From NCBI GenBank assembly GCA_013698305.1, contig JACCVC010000023.1:1-8364 (forward strand): a DNA stretch of 8,364 nucleotides, given 5' to 3'. Source of the DNA: Chloroflexia bacterium. Its GTDB lineage: Bacteria; Chloroflexota; Chloroflexia; Thermomicrobiales; UBA6265. Below, piece by piece: positions 1-6,543 of the stretch. Numbering within the stretch: the first letter of the stretch is position 1; the number at the start of each line of letters is the position of its first letter. Position numbers and translations under genes: made by a program. The notes beneath the pieces are model-generated. The model was not told the DNA's origin, searched no databases, and worked only from the letters and a program-made list of their open reading frames with translations.

Positions 1-60
1 TTTCGCACCCTCAATGCGTGGGTGGCTGAATTGGGCGAAGAGGCGCTTCGTTCGTTGTGA
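1..60 (+). CDS. C-terminal tail of an unidentified protein (partial)
   Basis: The first frame is open from the window edge to a TGA at 58-60 and encodes 19 residues (FRTLNAWVAELGEEALRSL). The composition, an amphipathic helix rich in Leu, Ala and Glu, looks like the end of a real protein, and the G/C-rich codon use matches the neighbouring genes. The start and nearly the whole gene lie outside the window, so no family can be assigned. Random open sequence of this length is possible. Confidence 0.4.
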   Translation, partial: FRTLNAWVAELGEEALRSL

Positions 61-166
61 CGCGCTCGACTCATGTGAGTCCGATTAATGTCGGTGCCCT
101 TCGATATAGTCTACGGTTCTGGGACTCACATCTTCACAATCACCGCCGGCTCCCATGGAGCGGACA

Positions 167-328
167 ATGCGCACGCATCTTGTTGTTGGGTCCTTCGGAA
201 TGGCCGCACTCGACCGCTTGGCTGATAATCTGGCGAAATGTCTCGGCAAAGCTGCTCGCAACGTTGGTACGTTTCTGGACATATGCACAGCACATCTTGG
301 GATGCGGCCATCTATCGGAGTTCCATGA
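167..328 (+). CDS. possible small protein, 53 aa, unknown function
   Basis: A short open frame starts at an ATG preceded by GGAG six bases upstream and ends at TGA 12 bases before the luciferase-like gene, in the same frame and direction. It would encode about 53 residues beginning MRTHLVVGSFGMAALDR, with an Ala/Leu-rich helical middle and several Cys residues. I do not recognise it. The ribosome binding site and tight spacing to the next gene support translation, but its short length and the less biased codon use argue for caution. It could also be the remnant of a longer gene, or leader sequence of the downstream gene. The remaining bases between 61 and 166 show nothing I can name. Confidence 0.3.
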   Translation: MRTHLVVGSFGMAALDRLADNLAKCLGKAARNVGTFLDICTAHLGMRPSIGVP

Positions 329-340
329 CGGAGAGCGCTC

Positions 341-1318
341 ATGACAGACCCAAACCTTTCCATCGCGTCAACTGCCCCCACGAACCGGCCAATCGAAGTG
401 GGATTGTTTCTGCCACCTGCCGAAGTGCCACATCTTGGTTGCATAACGAATTGGAAGGACCTCGTCGCGGTCGCCATCCGGGCAGAGGCGCTAGGGTTCG
501 ATTCACTCTGGCTTGCGGACCATCTCCTCCTCGAGTATCCGGAACGCGATCCCATTGGTCTTTGGGAATGCTGGTCGCTCCGGGCGGCACTGGCGGCCGC
601 GACCAGCCGGATTGAGCTTGGCCCACTTGTCTCCTGCACCTGCTACCGAAATCCCGCCCTGCTCGCCAAGATGGCCGACACCGTCGAAGAAATCAGCGGA
701 GGCCGTCTCATCCTGGGTCTGGGCGCCGGCTGGCACGAGTCGGAGTTCCACTCCTTCGGCTTTCCATACGACCATCGCGTCAGCCGATTCGAGGAGGCGC
801 TCCAGATCATCATTCCGCTGCTGCGGGGCGAACTGGTTGATTTTGAGGGCAGATACCATCACGCGCAGAACTGCCAACTGCGCCCTCTCGGACCGAGACC
901 CGTCGGGCCACCGATTCTGATAGGCGCGAAGGGGCCGCGCATGATGCGGTTGGCAGCGACCTATGCGGATGCATGGGACTCGGACTTTATCGCTAACCCC
1001 ACTGACCTGTCGCCGCTTAGGGCGATGCTTGACAACCTTGATGCGGCTTGCCGGGAGGTGGGACGAGACCCCGTCACGCTACGGCGAACAGCATCGTTCT
1101 CGGTGAACCTGCCGGGGCACAGCCGGCCGGACGATCACTGGATGGCCGAGGGGAGAATCGCGGGTAAGCCAGCCACCGGCTCGCCTGAAGAGCTTGCCGC
1201 GCTCCTCATGACATACGCCGCGGAAGGAATTGACAGGGTTCAGGTATGGCTCGACCCAAATACAGTAGAAACAATCGAGGCGTTCGCGACAGTGCTGGAA
1301 CTCCTGGAGCAGGGATGA
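341..1318 (+). CDS. LLM-class (luciferase-like) flavin/F420-dependent oxidoreductase
   Basis: A complete 325-residue protein of the bacterial luciferase-like TIM-barrel superfamily, whose members are cytoplasmic oxidoreductases or monooxygenases using F420 or FMN. Family hallmarks are visible: the N-terminal strand IEVGLFLPP (about 18-26), the AEALGFDSLWLADH segment (48-61), a central block RLILGLGAGWHESEF (122-136) typical of the cofactor pocket, the RFEEALQIIIPLLRG helix (149-163) and PPILIGAKGPRMMRLAATYAD (190-210). Length is normal for the family. The ATG at 341 is preceded by GGAG with a 7-base spacer. The first 15 or so residues look like a disordered lead. The substrate cannot be read from sequence, and the F420 choice is inferred from resemblance to actinobacterial and Chloroflexota members. 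It could be cotranscribed with the small ORF just upstream. Confidence 0.9.
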   Translation: MTDPNLSIASTAPTNRPIEVGLFLPPAEVPHLGCITNWKDLVAVAIRAEALGFDSLWLADHLLLEYPERDPIGLWECWSLRAALAAATSRIELGPLVSCTCYRNPALLAKMADTVEEISGGRLILGLGAGWHESEFHSFGFPYDHRVSRFEEALQIIIPLLRGELVDFEGRYHHAQNCQLRPLGPRPVGPPILIGAKGPRMMRLAATYADAWDSDFIANPTDLSPLRAMLDNLDAACREVGRDPVTLRRTASFSVNLPGHSRPDDHWMAEGRIAGKPATGSPEELAALLMTYAAEGIDRVQVWLDPNTVETIEAFATVLELLEQG

Positions 1319-1425
1319 TCCTGTTCACTTGGGAAATCATGCATGCTCGAGGTCGTATTCGAATATGTACAAGGGCGTGTCTGACGAATCCGAACTACTC
1401 CTGTGACGAGCAAGTCGGTTGATAT

Positions 1426-1445
1426 ACGTCGCCCCTTCGCGACGT
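1426..1445. terminator. perfect stem-loop between convergent genes, possible bidirectional terminator
   Basis: Seven-base arms ACGTCGC and GCGACGT enclose a six-base loop CCCTTC with no mismatch. It sits in the 182-base gap between the plus-strand oxidoreductase and the minus-strand transporter, where transcription from both sides must stop. No T-run follows on either strand, so it is not a classical Rho-independent terminator; a termination or 3'-end-stabilising role is inferred from position only. A 10-base palindrome TATTCGAATA (1356-1365) lies nearby. Confidence 0.4.
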
Positions 1446-1500
1446 TCCACAAGCGACGATATCGTAGCCGAATGATTCGTCAAATAGACCTAAGTGCAGA

Positions 1501-2751
1501 TCACGCCACTCCACTACCGGCATCGAGGCGGTCCGATTTACGCCGATCAAGCCCAATCAGGTGATTCCCTGCGACAAGCACCCCCAGAACAACGATCATG
1601 AGAATGGCCGCCCCACGGAACAGACCCGCCGTTCCGATCTGGTCCAGCAAGGAGCCACCGACAATCGAGCCGGTGATGCTGCCGAATCCGAACGACATCG
1701 CCGTCAGCAACGCCTGCGCGGTGGCGGCATGCTCCCGCCCCGCCAACCGGTGCGCCAGCGTCACCGACGCCATCAGGAACGCGCCATACGAGAGTCCGTG
1801 CAGCGCCTGGATCGGCAGCAGCCACTCCGGCGCGGAAATCAGGCTGAAGGCGGCAAATCGCACCGAATAGACAATGATGGCAAGCGCCACCAGCCTGACC
1901 GCGCCGAGTCGTCTCAGGAACCAGCCGCCAAAGGCGATGATCGGCAGCTCGCTGGCCGCGCTTACCGCGAACGCCAGTCCGATCAGCGTCGGTGTTCCGC
2001 CGATGTCCTCGATGTGGATGCCCAGGTAGATGTTCATGACCGCCGCGCCGCTCGAAATGAGGTAGGCGACCAGCAACAGGAGGATGATCGGACGGTTTTC
2101 TGCAATCGCTCGCAACCCACCCAGCAGCGGCAATGCTCGTCGCTCCGCCAGAGGAGGAAGCCGCCGCACCGACAGCAGCGCGAGGGCCAGGAACGCCCCG
2201 TGCGCGAACAGCAGAAGTGAGGACACCTCATCGCCCATGAGCCGACCCACGATCAGCACCGACGCCATGTAGCCGACCGATCCCCAGACCCGCAGGCTGC
2301 CGTAGGACCGCTCAGTCCACTCGCCGATGGTCATGCCGTAGCTGTCGAGCAGCGGCGCGACCGGCGCCGAGGCGAACGCCAGCAACCCGATCAGCACGAG
2401 CATCGGGGCGAAGGCGGTTGCCTGGGACGTGGAGAATGCGATCACGCCGGCGAGGGCCAGTGACCCGCACAGCACCCACCGGTGGATCGCCAGCGAGTCG
2501 GACACCGCTCCCCAAAGCGGTCCGAACAGCGCCATGCCAAGGGATGGCAACGCGGTGAGCACACCGACCTGAACGCCGCTGAAGCCGAGTTCGCGATAGT
2601 ACAGCGCGATAAACGGCATCAACGCGCCGATAGCGGCAAAGAACCAGAAATAGCCCGCGCCAATGGATCGGCTCGCCCCTAACCATTGCGCGGGAGTTGC
2701 GGGGTCGTCCGCCCTTTCGTCAGGTTCTTTCGTGTCCGGCTCAGCGTTCAA
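1501..2751 (-). CDS. MFS transporter, HcaT / nucleoside:H+ symporter-like
   Basis: A polytopic membrane protein of about 416 residues with roughly twelve hydrophobic segments, as expected for a major facilitator. The loop between helices 2 and 3 reads GPLWGAVSD, a motif-A variant. The block YGSLRVWGSVGY (about 150-161) and the C-terminal HGLSYGAFLMASVTLAHRL are typical of the HcaT/LacY-like branch. The frame is open up to a TTG at 2844, but no Shine-Dalgarno is seen there and the extra 31 residues are polar and unlike MFS N-termini. I prefer the TTG at 2751, which has GGAG 10 bases upstream. It follows thiSG on the same strand with nothing between that looks like a terminator, so it is probably the last gene of the TPP-riboswitch operon. 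This suggests, but does not prove, transport of thiamine or a precursor. Confidence 0.85.
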   Translation of the reverse strand: MNAEPDTKEPDERADDPATPAQWLGASRSIGAGYFWFFAAIGALMPFIALYYRELGFSGVQVGVLTALPSLGMALFGPLWGAVSDSLAIHRWVLCGSLALAGVIAFSTSQATAFAPMLVLIGLLAFASAPVAPLLDSYGMTIGEWTERSYGSLRVWGSVGYMASVLIVGRLMGDEVSSLLLFAHGAFLALALLSVRRLPPLAERRALPLLGGLRAIAENRPIILLLLVAYLISSGAAVMNIYLGIHIEDIGGTPTLIGLAFAVSAASELPIIAFGGWFLRRLGAVRLVALAIIVYSVRFAAFSLISAPEWLLPIQALHGLSYGAFLMASVTLAHRLAGREHAATAQALLTAMSFGFGSITGSIVGGSLLDQIGTAGLFRGAAILMIVVLGVLVAGNHLIGLDRRKSDRLDAGSGVA

Positions 2752-2877
2752 CGCGCAATGTCTCCATCCGTTCCTGAACGATCCAAGGCGCAAGAACAGC
2801 CGGTTCAACGGGTTCTGGGCCCTGATCAGGACAGGATGGACCAAAGTCTGTAAGCGCTCAAGACCCGGTCGGGTGCG

Positions 2878-3879
2878 CTACGCCCGGATCGCGACCGGAA
2901 CTCCCGTCGTCGGACTGCTGGGGTGGGCATCGTCATGCTTTGCCATCCGCCCTCCAAGCCACGCCGCTCTGCCCGCCTGCACGCCAAGGCGCATGCCATG
3001 CGCCATCGTCTCCGGAACCGCGGCCTTCGCCACGGCGGTGTTGACCAGCACGGCATCCGCGCCCAGCTCCATCGCGATCGAGGCGTCACTCGGCACGCCG
3101 ATACCGGCGTCGACCACGACCGGCACCGACACCGCGTCGATGATGCGGCGGATGCTGGCCCAATCCTGCATCCCCTGCCCCGATCCAATCGGGGACGCCA
3201 GTGGCATCACCGTCGCCGCGCCCGCCTCCTCGAGCTGACGAGCGACGACCACATCGGGGCTGATGTATGGCAGCACGACGAAACCCTCCTCCACCAGGAT
3301 TCTGGTCGCTTCGACCGTCGCCGCGACATCGGGCCACAACGACGCCTGATCGCCGATCACCTCGAGCTTGATCCAGTTCGTGCCGGTTGCCGCCCGGGCC
3401 AGCCGCGCCATCTTCACTGCGTCCTTAATGGTATATGCGCCGGCCGTATTCGGCAGCAACTTCATTCCGGCATCGTTCAGTATCTCCAGGATGGAGGTGT
3501 TCTCATCACTTCCGTCCAGCTTCATGTACCGCACCGCCACCGTCACCAGTTCGGTGCCGGAGGCACGCAACGCCTCCATCATGGTGCGGTCGTCGCTGTA
3601 CTTGCCCGTGCCGAGAAACAACCGGGACGAAAAGGTATGGTCGGCGATAGTGAGTGAGTCGTTGGTCATGGTGAGGTGCTCTCCTCCGGAAACGGCGCGC
3701 ACGATCTCGACGCTGTCGTTCGGCTTCAGGACATGGTCATTCCACGCTTCTCGCGCCACAACATCGTCGTTCACAGCGACGATGACCGCGTCTGCAGGCA
3801 ACGCTCGCTCGGCGATGAGGTCCACGATGGTTGCACCCTCCCCTATTTCAGTCGCCTCACGATTCAGGTCGATCTTCAT
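2878..3879 (-). CDS. thiSG: fused sulfur carrier protein ThiS / thiazole synthase ThiG
   Basis: One 333-residue frame carries a ThiS domain (1-66, ending VSGG) joined by only four residues (EHLT) to a full ThiG (from Met71). ThiG makes the thiazole phosphate of thiamine from deoxyxylulose phosphate, dehydroglycine and the sulfur carried on ThiS. The ThiG signature LFLGTGKYSD, the Schiff-base lysine in NWIKLEVIGD (Lys171), LPNTAGA, PIGSG and VDAGIGVPSD are all intact. The start at 3879 has AGGA six bases upstream and gives the usual ThiS N-terminus MKI; an ATG at 3894 overlapping the tenI stop (TAATG) would add five residues but has no clear ribosome site. Bifunctional ThiS/ThiG proteins are known, yet the fusion buries the Gly-Gly that is normally a free C-terminus for thiocarboxylation. 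Confidence 0.92.
   Translation of the reverse strand: MKIDLNREATEIGEGATIVDLIAERALPADAVIVAVNDDVVAREAWNDHVLKPNDSVEIVRAVSGGEHLTMTNDSLTIADHTFSSRLFLGTGKYSDDRTMMEALRASGTELVTVAVRYMKLDGSDENTSILEILNDAGMKLLPNTAGAYTIKDAVKMARLARAATGTNWIKLEVIGDQASLWPDVAATVEATRILVEEGFVVLPYISPDVVVARQLEEAGAATVMPLASPIGSGQGMQDWASIRRIIDAVSVPVVVDAGIGVPSDASIAMELGADAVLVNTAVAKAAVPETMAHGMRLGVQAGRAAWLGGRMAKHDDAHPSSPTTGVPVAIRA
3669..3687 (-). promoter_or_regulatory. internal ribosome binding site and ATG for stand-alone ThiG
   Basis: The codons for the ThiS C-terminal Gly-Gly and the next Glu read GGAGGAGAG, a near-perfect Shine-Dalgarno sequence, with 9 to 11 bases to the in-frame ATG at 3669 that begins the ThiG domain (MTNDSLTIADHTF). 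In the +1 frame a TGA overlaps this ATG (ATGA), like a normal translationally coupled gene junction. The sequence therefore looks able to produce free ThiG besides the fusion; whether it does is inference. Confidence 0.55.
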
Positions 3880-3893
3880 GCCATTTCCTTCCA

Positions 3894-4529
3894 TTACGAA
3901 TACACGTGGTGGTTGATTGCATCGATGAACGATTTCGTTGCAGCCGCTACGTCGTCTGTATTGAGAATCGACCGCATCACCGCCACGCCCGTGGCGCCTG
4001 CACGCAGCACGTCCGGCACGCGCTCCGGCGTGATCCCACCGATCGCGATCACCGGAACCGGTGCGACTGCCGCGACGACCTCGGCGAGCAATGCGATACC
4101 GCGTCCCGGCTCACGGGGGTGGCTCCTGGTCGGATAGACGTGCCCGAAGATGAGATACTCCACGCCGCCCGCGACTGCCTCCGTCACCTCTGCCATAGAA
4201 TGAACCGACACGCCAATCAACATGTCTGGGCCAGCCAGGCGCCGGACCTCGACAACACCGAGGCTGCGCTGGCCGAGATGCACGCCATCGGCTCCGAGCG
4301 CCATCGCGACATCGACCCTGTCGTTCACGATGACCGCGGTATTGCTGGTTGCGGTGTCACGCTGGATTGCCTTCACGAGATAGGAAATTTCCCGAGCGCC
4401 GAGGTGCGGATATCGAACCTGCACGGCATCGACGCCAGCCTGGACCGCCAGCCCTACCGTCGGCACGATCTCAACAGGATCGATGGCCTCGTCCGTGACC
4501 AGATGAAGACGCCCAATACTACGCACCAC
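3894..4529 (-). CDS. tenI: TenI-like thiazole tautomerase (ThiE/TenI family)
   Basis: A 211-residue TIM-barrel protein of the thiamine phosphate synthase family. Several features favour TenI, the thiazole tautomerase that aromatises the ThiG product, over ThiE: GVSVHS (106-111) and the block IFGHVYPT (127-134), whose His130 aligns with catalytic His122 of Bacillus subtilis TenI; the GRG of PGRGIALL (141-148); and the loop VQVRYPH (36-42), which lacks the lysine that ThiE uses to bind pyrophosphate. The ThiE-type PTxTK motif is also not conserved. Common elements VNDRVDVA (68-75) and VIAIGGITPE (160-169) are intact. It starts at GTG (4529) with AGGGG eight bases upstream, and its TAA overlaps a possible ATG of the next gene. 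Automated pipelines would probably call it thiE. The assignment uses remembered family sequences. Confidence 0.8.
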   Translation of the reverse strand: MVRSIGRLHLVTDEAIDPVEIVPTVGLAVQAGVDAVQVRYPHLGAREISYLVKAIQRDTATSNTAVIVNDRVDVAMALGADGVHLGQRSLGVVEVRRLAGPDMLIGVSVHSMAEVTEAVAGGVEYLIFGHVYPTRSHPREPGRGIALLAEVVAAVAPVPVIAIGGITPERVPDVLRAGATGVAVMRSILNTDDVAAATKSFIDAINHHVYS

Positions 4530-4609
4530 GCAGAAAACCCCTGGCGCGCCCTGCCTGGCAGGACCTGCATCGGGGGTTGCAACGGCTCAGAATCTCAGTG
4601 GTTCTGGTC
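4530..4609 (-). promoter_or_regulatory. riboswitch expression platform and tenI ribosome binding site
   Basis: This 80-base leader between aptamer and tenI holds the AGGGG ribosome site (within 4537-4548) and an AACCCCC tract (4578-4572) that can pair with GGGGTT over the ribosome site. Between them CCTGC/GCAGG forms a small inner hairpin. No T-run terminator is seen, so control is more likely on translation initiation. The pairing scheme was worked out by eye without energy calculation. Confidence 0.55.
4537..4548 (-). repeat. 12-nt exact copy of the aptamer 5' strand over the tenI ribosome site
   Basis: CGCGCCAGGGGT occurs here, covering the Shine-Dalgarno sequence, and again at 4690-4679, where it forms the 5' side of riboswitch helix P1 and the start of the aptamer core. 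The match ends at exactly 12 bases on both sides. Chance is possible in GC-rich DNA, but the placement suggests a functional mimic. Confidence 0.6.
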
Positions 4610-4690
4610 CGCACCTTCCTCCGCCGGTACTGCCCGGATCAGGTTCTGAGGGTCTGTTCTCAGCCTCGCTTACGAGGCACCCCTGGCGCG
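4610..4690 (-). promoter_or_regulatory. TPP riboswitch (THI-element) aptamer
   Basis: Read on the minus strand this has the conserved TPP aptamer elements in order: AGGGGTGCC, a hairpin GCCTCG-taag-CGAGGC, CTGAGA (4663-4658), ACCC, CCTGAT (4643-4638), then CCGG-gcagta-CCGG and GCGGAGGAAGG. Helix P1 can close with CGCGCC (4690-4685) pairing to GGTGCG (4615-4610), with one G-U pair. Binding of thiamine pyrophosphate normally turns the downstream operon off. It lies directly ahead of tenI-thiSG-MFS, consistent with feedback control of thiazole synthesis. Confidence 0.95.
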
Positions 4691-4698
4691 TTGCTGGG

Positions 4699-4707
4699 AC
4701 TATACCA
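4699..4707 (-). promoter_or_regulatory. extended -10 promoter of the thiamine operon
   Basis: TGGTATAGT on the minus strand fits an extended -10 box (TGnTATAAT with one mismatch). A start site about seven bases downstream would fall near 4692, immediately before helix P1 of the riboswitch. No good -35 hexamer was found at 16-18 bases, which is tolerable for an extended -10 promoter. Confidence 0.55.
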
Positions 4708-4764
4708 CGCCTTTGCGCCAGCCCCTGTGGTATCCATAGACAACAGATGCGACACCCCACGTAG

Positions 4765-4810
4765 CACCGGGTCTGGAGCCTGCCCTGAGCGAAGTCGAAT
4801 GGGCCCGGTG
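4765..4810. repeat. REP-like inverted repeat with CTGAGCGAAGTCGAA core
   Basis: Outer arms CACCGGG (4765-4771) and CCCGGTG (4804-4810) pair perfectly, and an inner GCCC (4782-4785) can pair with GGGC (4801-4804). The core CCCTGAGCGAAGTCGAATGGG belongs to a dispersed short palindromic motif that I remember as common in Chloroflexota and other environmental genomes. It sits in the divergent gap between the thiamine operon promoter and the nuclease gene. Only one copy is in the window, so its repetitive nature rests on recall. Confidence 0.6.
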
Positions 4811-4858
4811 ATCTTCTCCCGTTGGCACAGCGCGTTCACGATACGGATGGGACATCAC

Positions 4859-5515
4859 ATGCAACTCACCAGAACCCGCACCAGCTGGCTCCTGATCGCG
4901 ATGTGCCTGGCGCTTCTCGCCGCGTTGACTTCATCGACGATTGCCGCTCAGCCCTCGACTCCCGAGGGAGACATCGTGGAGCCGCCTTTCGAGACGTTCG
5001 GCGCGCTGCCCTGGCAGGAGCCGCCGGGAGCCGCGCCCTGGCTGGTCGAAGACGTTACCGACGGCGACACGATCCGGGTGATCGAGTCGGAGAACGAAGG
5101 GGATCCCGATCCCTGGTGGGAGCCGATACGCATGATCGGAGTCGACGCGCCGGAGCGGGATGGCCCTCATACCGACGAGGAGTGTTACGGAACCGAGGCA
5201 TCGGCGTTCCTGACCAGGCTACTTCCAGAGGGCACGACCGTCTACCTTCAGGTCGATGACGATGAGAACGACGCCAATCAGACGTTCAACGACGACGGGT
5301 TGGAGGTCGACGACTTCGACCGCCTGCTCGTCCACGTCTTCATCCGGGCCGACGGAACCGACGACTACTACCTCGTCACCGAGGTCCTCGCGCTGGGCGG
5401 GTACGTCGACGTCAAGGACTATGGCGACAACAGCTACTTCGCCGACGAGCTTCAGGACGCCGAGGACATCGCCCGCGACAAGAATCGCGGCCTGTGGGGC
5501 GCCTGCGGCACGTAG
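4859..5515 (+). CDS. secreted thermonuclease (SNase-like) domain protein
   Basis: A 218-residue protein with an N-terminal signal peptide (Arg/Thr-rich head, hydrophobic LLIAMCLALLAAL, cleavage probably after IAA near 30), a Pro-rich linker, and an SNase domain (about 62-214). Key residues are present: DGDT (68-71), RMIGVDAPE (91-99, giving the Arg35 and Glu43 equivalents of staphylococcal nuclease) and DRLLVHV with Arg155 as the Arg87 equivalent; the end is NRGLWGAC. It should be an exported Ca-dependent nuclease. Cys109 and Cys216 might form a disulfide. An unusual acidic stretch (132-154, with eleven Asp/Glu) sits before the catalytic arginine. The frame is open back to 4577, but that part crosses the riboswitch and repeat. 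ATG 4859 is chosen because the signal peptide begins there; only a weak GGGA precedes it. Confidence 0.85.
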   Translation: MQLTRTRTSWLLIAMCLALLAALTSSTIAAQPSTPEGDIVEPPFETFGALPWQEPPGAAPWLVEDVTDGDTIRVIESENEGDPDPWWEPIRMIGVDAPERDGPHTDEECYGTEASAFLTRLLPEGTTVYLQVDDDENDANQTFNDDGLEVDDFDRLLVHVFIRADGTDDYYLVTEVLALGGYVDVKDYGDNSYFADELQDAEDIARDKNRGLWGACGT

Positions 5516-5554
5516 CTGACAACATCCGGTTCTATTCGCGCCGGGTATGGATGG

Positions 5555-6436
5555 CTACGTATCGAGATTCGTCAGGTTCAACCGGTACCAGCGAACCGTC
5601 GTGCCGCCGAAGATCGCCGCTTCCGCTTCCGGCGTCAGGACCTCGAGATCGGACAGGGCTTGCCGCGCCGAGTGAACCACCTCATCGTAGCTGGCAGCCA
5701 TCAGGCATACCGGCCAATCCGATCCGAACATCAGCCGGTCGGGACCAAAGATCTCCACCACCGTCCGCACATAGGGCAGCAGGTCCTCCGTCGACCAGTG
5801 CTCCGCGTCGGCTTCGGTCACCATGCCGGAGAGCTTGCAGGCGACGTTGTCGAGTCCCGCGAACTCGTGCATCAGCTCGGCCCAGGGTTCCGTCTCGCCC
5901 GATGCGATCGGTGGCTTGGCGATGTGGTCGATCACGAACCGCAGGTGCGGAAAGTCCCGAGCCACGGTGATCGCGGCAGGCAGTTCGCGCGGCCACACCA
6001 GCAGGTCGTAGACGAGATCGGCCTCTGCCACCGCTTCCAGCCCGCGTTGCGCTTCCTCGCCCAGCAGCCAATCCGGATCCTGCTCGTAGTGAACTGGATG
6101 GCGAATACCGACCAAATACTCGCCACCTTCGCTGTCGCGCAGGTCCTGCATTGCGGCGGCGGTCTGGTCGGTCAGGTCGACCCAACCGACAACTCCCACG
6201 ATCCACGGCGTCTCGGCGGCGAGGCGCAGGAACTCGCGAGTCTCGTCCAGGTCCGACACGGTCTGCACCAGCACCGACCCATTGATGTGGTTGGCATCGA
6301 GCAATGGCGCGAGGTCGTCGGGCGCAAAACGTCGCTCGATCGCGTCCATGCCCTTGAGCCAGGGATAGTCGCGTCTGGCCGGGTCCAGGAAATGATGATG
6401 GCTGTCGATGCGTGGGAAGAGCTGCGGTTGGTCCAT
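5555..6436 (-). CDS. amidohydrolase-2 family protein, L-fuconolactonase-like
   Basis: A 293-residue TIM-barrel hydrolase of the COG3618 type, predicted to open a lactone or related cyclic substrate in the cytoplasm. Motifs: IDSHHHF (10-16) at strand 1, VLVQTV (55-60), GIRHPV (110-115), FVIDHIAKP (167-175), NVACKLSGM (197-205) and FGSDWPV (237-243) with the conserved Asp240. The ATG at 6436 has GAGG five bases upstream. The frame is open for another 78 codons upstream (to 6670), but that part is the wrong frame of the lyase-like gene, so it is not used. It lies 107 bases behind the selenoprotein gene on the same strand. The gap contains a GGCGA/TCGCC hairpin (6511-6498) without a T-run. Substrate is unknown; a sugar-acid pathway would fit the aldose epimerase in the same block. 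Confidence 0.88.
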   Translation of the reverse strand: MDQPQLFPRIDSHHHFLDPARRDYPWLKGMDAIERRFAPDDLAPLLDANHINGSVLVQTVSDLDETREFLRLAAETPWIVGVVGWVDLTDQTAAAMQDLRDSEGGEYLVGIRHPVHYEQDPDWLLGEEAQRGLEAVAEADLVYDLLVWPRELPAAITVARDFPHLRFVIDHIAKPPIASGETEPWAELMHEFAGLDNVACKLSGMVTEADAEHWSTEDLLPYVRTVVEIFGPDRLMFGSDWPVCLMAASYDEVVHSARQALSDLEVLTPEAEAAIFGGTTVRWYRLNLTNLDT

Positions 6437-6543
6437 GGATTCCTCGTGGGTGCGGACATCAGCGGAGCACATGCCGACCATGAGCATACCGGACTTCGGC
6501 GACTTGTCGCCTGCCCTGGTCGATATTTCCAGGATATCGGGGA

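Noticed and set aside
85..639. A 184-codon open frame on the minus strand overlapping the start of the luciferase-like gene.
   Set aside because: The translation is Arg/Ser-rich with no motif, and it overlaps a clearly conserved gene on the other strand.
4577..4858. An N-terminal extension of the nuclease starting at 4577.
   Set aside because: It would run antisense through the TPP riboswitch and across the REP-like repeat, and would place the signal peptide in the middle of the protein.
5524..5546. Imperfect hairpin ATCCGG/CCGGGT between the convergent nuclease and amidohydrolase genes as a terminator.
   Set aside because: Six pairs including a wobble, an 11-base loop and no T-run; too weak to call although the position is right.
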